Shown here one piece after another: positions 46,260 to 58,414 of a stretch of 64,000 bases of DNA (positions are counted from its first letter, which is position 1; every line of letters starts with the position of its first letter). The notes below the pieces were generated by a model. That model saw only the letters and a program-made list of their open reading frames with translations, was not told where the DNA came from and did not search any database. The translations under genes were made by a program, and so were the position numbers. This DNA comes from Phaeosaccion multiseriatum (lineage: Eukaryota > Ochrophyta, other classes), in NCBI GenBank assembly GCA_965112735.1, contig OZ218953.1:2604001-2668000 (forward strand), written 5' to 3'.

Positions 46260-48087
46260 GTGTGCGTGTGGGTGTGGGTGTGTGTGTGAGTGTGTGTGTG
46301 CATGTGGGTGTGTGTGGAGGTGTAAACGTGAGAGAGTGAGTGAGTGTGTGTGTGTTTGTGCCATCAGCGCACATCTAACTCATAGCTCACCCTCGCTCTC
46401 TCGCTCCCTCGTCCCCCGTACTTCCTTCCTTTCTCCCTCCCTTCCTTACCTGCGAGATCTCGAGACACACGTCCATGCTGAGGTCGAAGGTGTTGCTGCA
46501 GAAACCGCAGGCCTCGCACTTGACCTGGCTGCGCAAGTAGCCCCCGAACACGCGGTGGATGGCCGTCGTCTCTGCCAGCCTGAGAGGGTGGGAGGGGAGC
46601 GTTTGCATGACATTGTGTCGAGAGGAGTGTGTGTGTGTGTGTGTGTGTGAGAGTGTGTGTGTGAGTGTCATCAAGGCTAGGCGAGGTGCTCCCTCTCGAC
46701 ACGTTCGCGCTCCTTCCCTCTCTCTCTCCGTGTGCACCCCCCCTACCCACCGCCTACCCACCGCCTACACACCGCCTACCCACTACCCACTACCCACCGA
46801 CGCAGCAAGCACCAGCCAGCCAGCCTGCCTGCCTGCCTGCCTGCCAGCCACTACCCACCTGTGCGGGCTGCTGCCCTTGACGCCCTCCCTCTTGAGACAA
46901 GCCTCTGCCATGTGATCCACCAGGTGACTCAGGAACTCGTGCGCGTCCTCCTGCCTGCCCAGGCGGAACTGCTTGCCGATACTCTTGAGGCTGCTCACCA
47001 CAGACCGGGGCGCGATGGCGTTGTCTCTCATCGCCCCCCCCCTTGGCGCAAAGTGCCGGCCGTTGCTGCTGCTGAACGACCCTCCCACCTTGCCGCCTTG
47101 CCCTTGCCCTTGCCCTTGCCCCTGCCCCCTTTCTGCCTCGTCCTCTGCACTCCACCTGTGTACGCGGGCCACCAGCCGGGCCATCTTGTCCAGAATATCC
47201 GTCGGGCCTTGGCCTTTGTCGCCGCCCTGGTGCTTGCCGGCCTTCCAGCGAAAAGCCCCCCCGCCCCCTCCTCCTCCCCCTCCTCCTCCCCCTCCTCCTC
47301 CTCCTACTCCTCCTCCTCCTTGTTGGTAGGCGCCGTGCAGCAAATGCTGGGCCAGGGGCGGCGTGTAGAACAGGCACTGCAGCACCGCGTTGAGAAAGCA
47401 AGTGTTTCCCATGTTGCTCAGCCCTGGGCCGACTTTCCTCGGGAAGCCTGGCTTCGCCCAGACCAGCGCGTCTTTCAAAGGCTCCTCTGGGTAGAGGAAG
47501 TACCCCGTCTTGAGCCCAATCTCCGCGTCGGAGGCGCAAGAGGGAGACAGCTTGCTATTCGCCTCGCCGTCACCCCTTTCCTCTGGCTCATGCCCCAATT
47601 GCTTGCTCTTCTTCTTTTTCTTGTTGTAGTTGTTGCTGCTGTCGGAGCTCATCCCGATCCTTCCCGTATCAACCCCGCCGCCATTGTTGTCGTGGTCACC
47701 ACCGCCCTCTTGATTGCTCGCTGTGCTAAACGCAGTGGAAGGCTTGGTAGCTTTGTGAAACTTTATCCGCTTCCTCTCCTTCAGCTGAGCGAGACCAGCC
47801 TTGAGCATTTCACTACTGCTCATAGCTCTGAGCCCATTGTGCCCATTGTGGTCCTGCTGCGTCCCTACTACTTTCGTGCCCTTGAGAAACTTGCCTTGGA
47901 AATCGCTCGGCAGGGAGGCTCCTGCTCTGTGCCCTCCTCCCCCCACTTTACCGTGCGTCTTTTTCCCACCATGATGAATGATACGAAATCCATTCCCCGG
48001 ACCACCGCCTCCTGCCCCTCTTCCTCCCCTTCCTCCTCTTCCTCCTCCTCCTCCTCCTCCTCCTCGTCCTTTGCGATGCTTGCCCAT
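41188..48087 (-). CDS. USP36-like ubiquitin-specific protease, 10 exons, 1341 aa
   Basis: Cysteine deubiquitinase of the USP (C19) family, closest in pattern to nucleolar USP36/USP42. Exons: 48087-46859, 46579-46450, 46155-45967, 45794-45732, 45341-45216, 44913-44175, 43725-42896, 42476-42159, 41780-41691, 41499-41188; all phases agree. The catalytic Cys box is GPGLSNMGNTCFLNAVLQCL (Cys230); then FRLGRQEDAHEFL, IHRVFGGYLRSQVKCEACG, the zinc-ribbon pair KCGGCKK, LVLQLKRFAYG, the His box SCGHYFSFIRASNRAW (His557) with Asp at 573-575, and KAYILFYTRKP. After roughly 400 low-complexity residues, DAWDTSLDTGKTKKVKK matches the conserved USP36 C-terminal block. The tail is RGG-rich and ends KHAWR. 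USP36 removes ubiquitin from nucleolar ribosome-biogenesis proteins. The first exon has a 17-residue Gly run between the Cys box and QEDAHEF. Confidence 0.9.
42665..42725. repeat. (GA)n dinucleotide run
   Basis: About 30 GA copies in intron 7 of the USP36-like gene. Confidence 0.95.
45516..45676. mobile_element. Putative 161-bp non-autonomous TIR element
   Basis: 20-bp terminal inverted repeats match at 19 of 20 positions: 45516-45535 and the reverse complement of 45657-45676, which share CCCTGGACAAGATTAC. Inside are three full copies of TCAGTAATCAGGCCGGCTG (45550, 45587, 45615) and a truncated fourth (45646). CCCTTA (45510-45515) and CCCTAA (45677-45682) flank it directly, a possible imperfect target duplication. 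The element lies within intron 4 of the USP36-like gene. No transposase is present, so it would be a MITE-like passenger. Confidence 0.55.
46165..46345. repeat. (GT)n-rich tract with a nested duplication
   Basis: GT dinucleotides with regular interruptions fill the intron between exons 2 and 3 of the USP36-like gene. The segment around 46180-46225 recurs almost exactly at 46270-46312. Confidence 0.8.
46740..46858 (-). repeat. Donor-seeded (GTGGGTA)n repeat
   Basis: On the minus strand the donor GTGGGTAG of USP36-like intron 1 is followed by about seven further GTGGGTA / GCGGTGGGTAG units. Confidence 0.75.
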
Positions 48088-48349
48088 TCGTCTGTGTTGG
48101 TTCAGCGAGCCACCCTGCCCTTCAAGCGCCTATTCATCGTCAACCCCTGCTGCTGCAACTGCACGCAAGACCAGAGCGGACGATACCTAGCTCTACGCCT
48201 CGCTGGATTCAATTTGATAGGGAAATAGGGGGTGGGGGGAGAGAGAGCGAAGACCAAGAGGCGAAACTTTCAGTTTCAGCTCATTAGGACGGAGGCACAG
48301 AGCGGGCGCCGGGCACCGCCATCCCCCCTCTCTCTCCTCTTTCTCGGCC
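48088..48349. promoter_or_regulatory. Bidirectional promoter region (USP36-like / MPP-beta)
   Basis: 262 bp between divergent start codons. No specific element identified. Confidence 0.4.
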
Positions 48350-50750
48350 ATGGCATCTCTGCGGCGGGGATCTTCCGGTCTCATCCGTCAGCTCCGCGGT
48401 AGGGACGGTCGCCTTCTCCTCCGTAGCAGCAGCCCCGCAGCCGCCGCTCCTCTCTCTACAGCAGCCGCGGCGTCAACCACAACCAACCTACCTTATTATA
48501 TAGTGAACTGCCCGGAGACGAGAGTCACCACCCTGCCCAGTGGCCTCCGTGTAGCGTCGGAGGTGAGAAGTCTCCTTCGTCGTTCCTTCGCTCCTCTCCC
48601 TCTCTCTTTCTCTTTCTCCTCTCTCCCTCCCTCCCCTCTCTCTCTCTCTCTCTCTCTCTCAGGTGCCACCTACACACTCACTTTGCGCTGCTTCTTTCTC
48701 TCTTACTGTCTGTCCTTCTCTCGTCTCTGGCGCCCGCCTGGTCTGTGGCACCATGGTATCTGTTCCGAACCGAGACAGACTTGTCACGGCGCTACCGCGT
48801 CTGTGGGTGTGTGGATCGATGCGGGCAGCCGCTACGAGCTGGCGCAGAACAACGGCGCCGCCCACTTTCTAGAGCACATGGCCTTCAAGGGCACGGACAA
48901 GAGGACACAGATGGGGTTGGAGATGGAGGTGGAGAACATGGGCGCTCACCTCAACGCGTACACGTCCAGGGAACAGACCGTCTACTACGCCAAGGTAAGG
49001 AGAGAAGAGGAGAGTAGAAGCTTTGAGCTATAGGGAACAGACAGTTACTACGCCTCTCGAAATCCTCTTTCTCCGCCTCCTCCTCTGCCTCTTCTTCTTC
49101 CTCCCGATCAGCGTGAGACCTCCTCCATTCTTGGTGGTGGTCCCCCCTCTCCTTTCTGGTTGCCCCCGTTTGCTCTTGACACACACATAACCCAACTGTG
49201 TGTTGTATGTACTTGCTGCAACGAAAGGTGTTTGAGAACGGGGTGGGCCCCGCGATGGACATCCTCAGCGACATTCTCACCAAGAGCAAGCTGGAGGAGA
49301 TGGCCATAGAGAGGGAGAGGAATGTCATCTTACGAGAGATGGTGGAGGTCAACAAGCAGCAGGAAGAGGTACGTGGGTGTGGCAACATGATGGATGGTTG
49401 GTGGCGCAGCAGAGCCGTATGTATATCACATCTGTAAGAGTACTGTTCTTTTGTTGCTCCTCCCCTGTTGGGTGGTTGCTGCAGCTAATCACAGAGGGTA
49501 GTGTTTGCCCCGGCCCCGCCCCGTCTCCGCCTGCCCTCTTCATTACTACACTCCAATACAATTACCACACCAAACACCACCACACCGCACCGCACCTCCA
49601 CCACACGAGTATGGGAGCTGCTTGATAACGTCAAAAAGCTGAAACCTGAAACTGAAAGACTCCCCCACACCTCCCCCCATGCTCCCCCCACAACTTCAAG
49701 GTGATTCTGGACCACCTGCACGAGGTTGCCTTCCAAGGGACAGGCCTGGGCCGGACCATTCTCGGCCCCGAGGAGAACGTTCAGAACCTCACGCGCAAAG
49801 ACCTCAACGACTACATTACCACACACTACACGGCACCGCGAATGGTGGTGGCAGGGGCAGGCGCGGTGGAGCACGATGAATTGGTGGAGTTAGCACAGGA
49901 GTACTTTGGCCATCTGCCGTCCGCCCCGCCGGCCAATGCCAATGTGGGGCACGACCCGGCAGTGTTTACGGGGAGCGACAAGCGGGTGCTGAACATGAAG
50001 GACGACAAGGCGTACATTGCGCTGGCCTACGAGGGCACCAGCTGGCAGTCGGAGTACGCGTTTCCCCTGATGGTCATGCAGACGGTGGTGGGTGGGTGGG
50101 ATCGGCTCGGGGCCGACGGAGGAGCGGACTCGTCCCAGTCGCAGTCCCTGTCTCAAAGGGGCCTGTGCCACTCCTACAACACCTTCAACACTTGCTACAA
50201 GGACACGGGCATCTTCGGCCTGTACATGGTGGCACCTCCGGACAAGGTGTGTGTGTGCCCTTTTTTTTTTTACACGGGAGAGGGGAGAAGCTGGTGATAC
50301 ATCTGATGGCCATGCGTTGATTGATCGATCAGAGATCTGACTCATCTGTGCCCGCCCGCCCTCCCTGTGATGTACTCTCCCTCTCCCCCTCTCTCTCTTA
50401 AGGTGGAGGAGTTAGTCTTCTCCGCCGTGGACAACCTCGTGCGCCTCTGTCACGCCGTTACCGCAGAGGAAGTAGAGCGAGCCAAGACACAACTGAAGTC
50501 CAGCATGGTTATGCAGCTCGACTCATTCGCCCACGTGTGTGAAGACATTGGCCGACAGATGCTCACCTACGGCCGCCGCATGAGCCCGGCCGAGATCTCC
50601 AGCCGCATCGACGCTGTGGATGTGGAGGATGTGAGGCTGTGTGCGCACCGCTTCATCAATGACCAGGACCACGCCATGTCGGCGCTCGGACAGATTCAGC
50701 ACCTGCCCAGCTACGATGCCATTCGGAGCCGGGCGGTATACACGCCTTGA
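48350..50750 (+). CDS. PMPCB: Mitochondrial processing peptidase beta subunit
   Basis: M16-family zinc metallopeptidase that removes matrix presequences as a heterodimer with the alpha subunit; in some lineages it is also a core protein of complex III. Five exons (48350-48562, 48779-48994, 49228-49368, 49701-50246, 50403-50750), all phase 0, give 487 residues, the normal size. Residues 1-45 form an Arg/Ser/Ala mitochondrial presequence. The inverted zinc motif is HFLEH at 100-104 ([19 protein letters not shown]), with the distal Glu at about 180 in ERNVILREM. Other landmarks are [57 protein letters not shown] and [16 protein letters not shown]. The acceptor of exon 2 (ACAG|ACT at 48778) lacks a strong pyrimidine tract and is the least certain junction. 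Confidence 0.95.
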
Positions 50751-51446
50751 AGCCTCCCTTATGCCTTGATTCATGAGGGAGAGGTTGTGTTGTTGGCCGT
50801 TAGATATGTTCAAGATGTGCCGCACCTCATCTTCGATACGTAATAGTGCTCGCAATTGAATTCAATAGTCTATTACTACTGTGGACCACCCTTTGTCGTC
50901 TCTCTTTTGTTACAAAACTTCTCTCTCTACCTACTGCGCCGTGCTTGCTGTTGCTCTCTCCCTCCCTCCCTCCCTCCCTCCCCGCCCCTGCCTGTCCCGC
51001 CCCGAGGGAGTGGATGCAGTTGTATGGCGCTTACATTCTACTCGCTATGATGCTCTTCTATTCTCTTGCTCTGCCTCTGTCCTGATTCGCCGCGTCCTCC
51101 TCTTGCCGACCGCTACTCTTGATTGCCGCCCCAAGTTCCAACGACACCCTTTCCTCCCCCGCCCCCTCCCCGCCTCCCGCCGCCAGTGCTGTGTGTCCTC
51201 GTCTGCCTCAGCATGTTGTCCTGTCCGGTGCAAAAGTTGGTCGTTGCCTACCACCCCCCACCCCCCGGGGGCCTCCCCCCCCCCCCCTTCTTCCCCTCCT
51301 TTCCAATACTATACATGTCTCTGTCCTCCCCCACCAAAGCTCCCCCTCGCGTACGATGCAAGTACATAAAATGTGTGTCATTTTCCTGTGCACATCTCCC
51401 CAGGCCTGTCGCAATGCCTCTTGCTCCTCTCCGGGGAGTGTTCGCC
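50751..51446. other. Convergent 3' intergenic region
   Basis: About 700 bp between the MPP-beta stop (+) and the BAR/PH gene stop (-). C-rich stretches but no gene-like exon. Confidence 0.55.
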
Positions 51447-54400
51447 TCATTTCAGCGGGGCGCGACCTTCCCCGCCTGCCTTAGACGAGGCGGCACCAGC
51501 AGCACCAGCAGCACCAGCAGCACCAGCAGCACCAGCAGCGGCGTCCGCAGCAGAGACGTCCGAGAGCCCCTTGGGGTGGAAGCTGTGCGTGGACCCCACA
51601 GAAGGACGGCAGGCGGAGCACAATGGCAAGAATGGGGTGAGAAATCTTACCATGCGCGTGCGCGTGCGTGAGTAAGTGTGCGTGGGTGGGTGCGTGGGTG
51701 GGTGGGTGGGTGCGTGCGTGCGTGCGTGTGTGCGTACGTACCTGACAGCCCGACTGATTTCCATGGCGTGCACCACCCAAGCCAGCATGAGCTCGGGGGT
51801 CTGCAGGCGGAGCTTCAGCGTGCATGATGACTCCGCCTTGAAGAAGCCTGCGATAGAGGAGTAGAGGGCACAAGAGAGGGTAAGGTGTAGGCAGGCAGGC
51901 AGGGGTGGTGGGAGTAGCTAGGAAGGGGAGGGGCTCGCGATAGGCGATGACGACTGAAACGGCGCGTGGAGCAACGCAGGGGAGCGATCAATCTCCGAGC
52001 AAGAATGACGGCTCTATAAGTAGCGACCCACCTTTCAAGCCCGCATTCTTCAGAGCCCCGGTGAGGCTGAGCTGCCGCTTGTAGTCCGGGTGGGGGGTGT
52101 CTGTCAGCGGGCGGTCGTCCCTCGGCTGAACTGTGTTGTGCGTGAGGTCGAGCGACAAGGCGGGGGCGAGCAACGCGGCGGTCTGCTCCTCCTTGTCGAA
52201 GCGCGTTAGCGTCTTGATGTCGAGGGGCGGAGGAGTGAGGCCATCGAAGGCGGGCCCGATGGCCGCTTCAGGGACAGGAGCGTGGGGTGCAGCAGCCGCC
52301 TGAGGGGAAGCAGCAGAAGTAGTAGCAGCCTGCGTCTTCTCCTCTTCCCTCTCCTCCTGCCCTGCACCAGCACGGGGGTGCTGCACATCGAAGAGATGCA
52401 GCCAATTGGACTTGGTGAGCACGGCGATGCCCTCAGTCCACTGGCTGCTGGCCAGGATGTCTCCTCGCTTGTACTCCACCCAGTCCGCAGTGAGCAGCAG
52501 TGGGGAGGATCCGTCACTCGCGACCATGTCCGAGTCACGAGCCCTGCTGGGCGGGCCGGGCATAGGTGCCGCTCTCTCCTCCCAGACCTCTTGGACTACG
52601 TCACAGGCGAAAGCAGCCGCCGCAGCAGCGGTCGCAGCGGCATCCGCAGCAGCCGCGTCCGCAGCAGCAACCGCTTCTGCACCGCTGAGTCCCTCCGCCG
52701 CCTCCTTGTCCTTCTCCTCCTCCTTGTCCTTCTCCTCCTCCTCCTGCTGCTGCTGTATCACCAACTGCTGCTCCTGCTGGGGAGGGGTGTAGGTGGCCCT
52801 CTCTGCTGCTTCGGCTCTCTCTGCGATCTTGTCCTCAAGCTCTTGGCGGAGCTGAGCCGGCTCCACGGGGATCCGCGCCAAGGCCTCGTGGAAGGGCGCG
52901 GCAAACTTGCAGGCATACACAGAACATAGGAGAGACAATCGAAGACAAGGCACGCATGAGCTGCAGGAGCTGCCAGGATGAGGTGAACTGAAATGTCACA
53001 ATCAATGAACGGCATTGTGGAAAGAGCTACTCGCTCCTAAGTAAAAACCACCTTGCTCTTGTTGCTTGCTTCAATTCAATACTCAGAAGAGCCCAAGCGC
53101 GCGTTAGGTGCATTTCCCTCGGGAGACACGCACGCACTCACGGCGGGAGGGGAGGAGTTGCACTTCGCCCCCCACCAAAGGGTGAAGAGGATAGCGATAG
53201 GGGCAGTGGAATACTCGTTGTCTCCACACAAGGTCACCGACTCCCCTCTCCTCGCCTCACTCACCTCGGCCATTCCGAGGTCTCCCGCCTTGCACTGCTC
53301 GTCCACCATGCTGGACAGACCTTGCATCAGAGTGGCGCGGCGCTTCAGAACCAGGTCACTTGAGGTACAGCGGCACCAAGGGCGACACAGAGACCAGAGA
53401 CAGAGGCCAGACACAGTAGAGAGCAGACACAGAGATGAGGGAAAAGAGGCGAGGCGAGGCAAGGGAGGAGCAAACACAGACAGTTCGCCAGCACGGATAC
53501 ACAGCAAGCAAGCGAGTTGGCAAGGCACGTATAGCAAGCACGCTAGCAAGCAAGCAAGCAACGGAGCAACCTGCGCATTCACTGGGCGAAGAGAGAACCC
53601 TCTTCAGGTTTGGTTTGTTTGTGTGATCGATACGCACTCACTTGACGTCGTTGAAGATGCCCCGCAGCAGCTTCGTGGACGTGTCCCACACTTTCCTCAG
53701 CTTCTCGGCCGAGGCGTAGTAGAGCAGTTCCGCGAGCCACTGGTCTGAGTACGCGGCCATGGGCAGATCGCGGGAGCCGTTCTTCTCGCGAAGCTCTGTA
53801 CGAGTACCGTAACGGGCATCACACAGCTGGCCCCAGGAGCTGGTGGCGTGTTCAAAGCAGCACATGGCAAAAAAACTAAGCCGAGACACGTCAAGTCAGC
53901 AACACACCCCTACCTTCCTCCTCCTCCACCACCTCCTCCCCCCCCCCCCCTCCTCCTCCCCCTCCTCCTCCGCTTTGCTCACCGACTGACGAAGTCCTTC
54001 ATGCCGGGCTGCACAGAAAACGCCTCCTCCGCATCGTGCAATAGCGTGATCTGGACCGCTCGCGATTCCTCCTGGAGGGCCCTGAGCGGCTGAATGATAT
54101 CCTTCTCTAAGAAGGAAGAGTACGTAGCGAAAATGTTTCCACAGGAAAGGTCCAGGTGTTTCAGTTGCTTCACGATTCGCCCTGCCATGCCGGCCGGCGG
54201 GGCGGCCATGGCCGGCCTCGGACTCGATGGACTTGTGGAGCTTGCGGAGGAGGAGCTGGGGTCGCTTCCGGTCTTGCTTGGCAGCTCGACGAGTGCGGCG
54301 GCCCCTGCCTGGAAAGATGCAGCACGAGCTGGAGGGGGGGAGGACGTACATGAGGGAGACATATACACCGGCGGACGGGGGGTGGCGGCGATGCCAGAGG

Positions 54401-55157
54401 CAGAGGCATTGTAAGTAAGAAGTAAGAGAAGTGGCAGTAGGCGAGGTGCTTGGCTGGGAGGGTTGGGAGGGAGCCTGGCTCGTCATCGACCGGCCATCAT
54501 GCATGTCCAGGAACGACACGAAAAAAGGTACTCAGGCTATCACGTGTCTTGGGGGCCACGCTCACCTTCGAGGTAAGTGATGGCATAGTCAAGGGCCTCC
54601 TCGGACTCCTGGACCGCCTCTTTGGAAGCAGCGTAATACTCCCTGAGGACAGAACGTCGAGAGAGGGAGGGAGGGAGAGAAAGACTTACAACTAACAGAG
54701 CGAGAAGGCGGAAGGCAGGAGAGAAAGGAGAGGAGAGAGAGAGTGGGGGGGGCGGGGGCGAGACATTCAGATAGGAAGGGAGAGGGGGCGCAGGGGGGCA
54801 GAGAGAGAGAGGAGATGGGGGGGAAGAGCACCTGAAGCTCCGCTGTTGCTTTCGATAGAATGTTTTCCTATCCTCTTCGAAGGCCATGGCTAAATCAAAG
54901 CTCTCTGCTCTCGTGAGGGGGGGGGGGGTTGGAGCGGCTTGGGTTGGGGCGGCTTGGGTTGGGGCGGCTTGGGTTGGGGCGGCTTGGCCTGGGGAGGCCT
55001 TGGAACCCAACCCGCTGATGGCCATGGCCTTCTGCCAAGGACCCCCTTCAGCCTCTTTCGCCTCTTTTGCCTCCGCTGTTTGCTCGGCGGAGAGGGGGTG
55101 GAAAGACGCCGGAGTGTCCTCCCCCTTCACACTTCTTCCAGACCCTTGGGGTTTCAT
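51447..55157 (-). CDS. BAR-like plus PH-like domain protein, 710 aa
   Basis: Eight exons with consistent phase: 55157-54832, 54642-54566, 54304-53983, 53839-53642, 53358-53265, 52905-52032, 51847-51742, 51582-51447. Residues about 90-360 are long amphipathic helices typical of BAR-type domains (FDLAMAFEEDRKTFYRKQQ, EYYAASKEAVQESEEAL, GNIFATYSSFLEKDIIQPL, WLAELLYYASAEKLRKVW). After a Gln/Glu/Ala-rich linker comes a PH-like strand pattern (ADWVEYKRGDILASSQW, EGIAVLTKSNWLHLF) that ends with CTLKLRLQTPELMLAWVVHA, the C-terminal helix of PH domains. This arrangement recalls ACAP/APPL or sorting-nexin-like membrane-curvature sensors, though I see no ArfGAP finger. Residues about 55-75 hold a tandem AAPTQ repeat coded by a 15-bp unit. 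The linker carries the shared LVIQQQ repeat seed. Function in membrane traffic is inference. Confidence 0.68.
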
Positions 55158-55304
55158 TCTCTATTCTTTATACTACTTAGAAGTACAGTAAAAGACTACC
55201 ACCATGAGAAAAAAAAGGGTTCTCCCAGCCGATGAAAGTTGTCCGGAAATCGTGAGCTACATAAGCATTCCATGACGTCTTTTCTTTTCCCTGCGCGACG
55301 CTGC

Positions 55305-56157
55305 TTAGTCGTCCGCCGGATAGAGATATCCTCGATTCATTAGGTCGGTGAGCAGCTGCGAACAGGGGACAAGCGCGCACAGGGACAAAAGGCCAGGAGG
55401 ATGAGCGCAGGGTTTGCCGGAAGAAGTAAGACATACAGCCCCACATTCCAAAACAGAGCAGAGCAGAGCAGAAAAAAGGGGAGGGGGGGCGCGCATCGCT
55501 GGACCCTCCACACGCAAGTCAGCCAATCGCATTGCCCCTCCCCTTCTCTCTCCCTCGCCTTCTTTTCCTCCTTCCTTCCTTCCTTCCTTCCTTCCTTCCT
55601 TCCTTCCTTACCTCCGCGAACCCTTCCCGCGCCAGGAGAGGGCGTAGATCCACCGCCGACAGTCGCCCTGCCCTGCACAGCTCCGACACGGCAGGCTCGA
55701 GCCCCCTGGGGAAGGGCAGGCTGGTGCCGTCCACGAACAGCAGCGAGGGCTGCGATGTGTAGGCGAAGGTGAGTCCTTCACATCGGTATAGGAAAGGCCC
55801 CTGCACCCCCTCCTCATCGACCTCCCCTCCCCCCCCCTCCTTCCCCTCCTTCCCGTCGTCCTCCTGACGCACGTTCACCGCGTCCAAGAAGGCGGCGGGA
55901 CTTGCGAAGGACCTGTGCAGCGGGGGTTGGGCGAATGAGGGTGCGGGATTGGTCGTGGTCGGATAGACGTAAACGAAACACAGAGAGGCCCGTAAGAGCC
56001 CCCCTCTCCAAGCCAAGTCACACTCCTTCCTCGCAGACCCTCTCAGTCGTCTCCCACCATGCAATTTACAAACAACCAACCAATCAAACGAAACAAATAC
56101 TCGACAAACACGCCGACATAATCTGCCTTCGATCGATCTATCTATCGCCGTGTGTGT

Positions 56158-56229
<72 letters not shown>

Positions 56230-56413
56230 GGTGTATGTGTGTGTGCGTGCGTGGGTGTGTGTGTGCGTGTGCGAGCGGCGTGAACTTACGCCGAGAGCTC
56301 GTCCTGATCCTCCAGGGGCAGCGGGTAGTCCGTGTGATCCCTGCTTGCCGTGGTGAACCATTAAGAGAGGGGGAGAGTGAGCTGACACAGACGGCGCAAT
56401 ATTGGTCCAACAC

Positions 56414-56452
<39 letters not shown>

Positions 56453-58370
56453 TCCTCGCCTGTCTCCTCCGTGTTTCCTCTCTTCTGCACGCCGCTACAC
56501 GTCCACTGATAAAAGCTGTAAAGGAAGAGGTATACAAGCCCGAACGCACGCACACACGCACACACAACTGCCCCTCCCCTCCCCTCCCCTCCCCGTCCGT
56601 GAAGAGTGCCAGAGAGCATCACGGCCTCCTTCACCATGCTGTGCTGTGCTGTGTCTGTACCTCCACACCCACCTGCGCGATCTAGAGACGGTCTCCCCGA
56701 ACCATTGAGCGAAGAAGGCGTCATCCTCTAGGGCCGCCTCGAGCTGCGCCCTCACAGCGCCCTTGGCCTTGGCCAGCGCCGTCGGACAGATAAGGCCGGG
56801 GCTCTGAGGAGGGGAGGGGAGGAGGAGACAGAGGAAAGGAGGGGTGGAGGGGGGGGTGGGGGGTTACAACACTCACTTTTCCACACAAACACACATGGGC
56901 AAATGCACACGGGGCGATTCACACGCGACAGAGAGGCGCATGGAGGGGGGTGTGAGGGGGAAGGGGGCGGACGGGGAGGAGACATCCCTGCAGCCCCCGT
57001 TCAAAGACTCGAGCCGTGACCAGACGCCCACCTTCTCCACATCCACATCCACATTCTCATCCACACGCCTCTGACGAGCATCTCTCTCTCTCTCTCCCTC
57101 TCTTTCTTCCTTTCTCGCGATCCTTAAGGCCTTCCTTCCAAGTCAGTCCGTCCTACTCACCCTGGTGGGGGTCAGTTCCGGGTCTGTCATCATGAGCCCT
57201 CTCTCTAGACGCTGCTCCACCACCTCATCGCAGAGACCCGTGATCAGCTCCTGCACCGCGGGAGCTCGGAAACCGATGGAAATGGTCATGCAGCCCTCAC
57301 CCACTCCCACCCCGTGGTGAGACACACCCGGAGGCAAATACAGCATGTCTCCCGGGCTGAGCTCCCACGACTGATCAGCCTCGAAGCCCTGTAGTACGCG
57401 AAGGTTCACGTCGGGAACCTGTCTGTCTTCCTCCACCCCTGGGGACACCACCTGGTTCTCGATGCTCCACCGCCTCCTGCCACTGGACTGGAGGAGAAAG
57501 ACGTCGTATCGGTCGACGTGCGGGCCCACACTTCCCCCCTCCGAGGCGTAGCTAATCATTATATCGTCGATTCTCCAGGAGGGGATGAAGTTAAAGTGCT
57601 GTAGCAAGTCGCTCACCTGTGGGCAGAGTAGCAGAGCACAAATGGGGTTGACTTTAGGGTGTGGGGGTAGGAAGAGGAGGAGGAGGAGGAGGAGGAGGAG
57701 GAGGAGGAGGAGGAGGAGGAGGAGGAGGAGGAGGAGAAGGAGGAGGAGGAGGAGGAGGAGGAGGAGGAGGAGGAGGAGGAGGAGGAGGAGGAGGAGGAGA
57801 GGAGGAGGAGGAGGAGGAGGAGGAGGAGGAGGAGGAGGAGGAGGAGGAGGAGGAGGAGGAGGAGGAGGAGGGGAGCTTCTCTTCACCAGATGCAAGGCAC
57901 ACACCAAGAGCCCCACAGAGGAGGCGAGGCCACACACACACATACAAATACATCTAATATCTATATTATACGTACATATCCCATGAGCTGAGCTCCCCAA
58001 GCCTCCCATACACCTTTATACCTTCGGGATGTGGCGATTGACCTCGTTGACGAGCAGCGTCCAGGCACCTTGAAGGGTGGCAAAGTCCTCCTCGCTGAAA
58101 GGCCCGTACTCGACGGCCCACTTGCTACCGGACCTCTTTCCTCCTCCTCCCATGCTGCTGATGCTGGTACTACCCCTTACTATCCGACTCTCCACGTCCT
58201 CTGCGCACGACAGCCCTGCCAGCTCGTCGGCCGATATCAAGGCCTGCAAGGCTTCCCCGTCGAAGGCCCCCTTCAGCAACACCTTCGGTCGCCATGATGG
58301 GAGAGGGAAGGAGAAGCAATCCATCCGAACAGGCCAAGCGCCAGGTGAGGTGGTGTAGGTTACGACAAGA

Positions 58371-58414
<44 letters not shown>
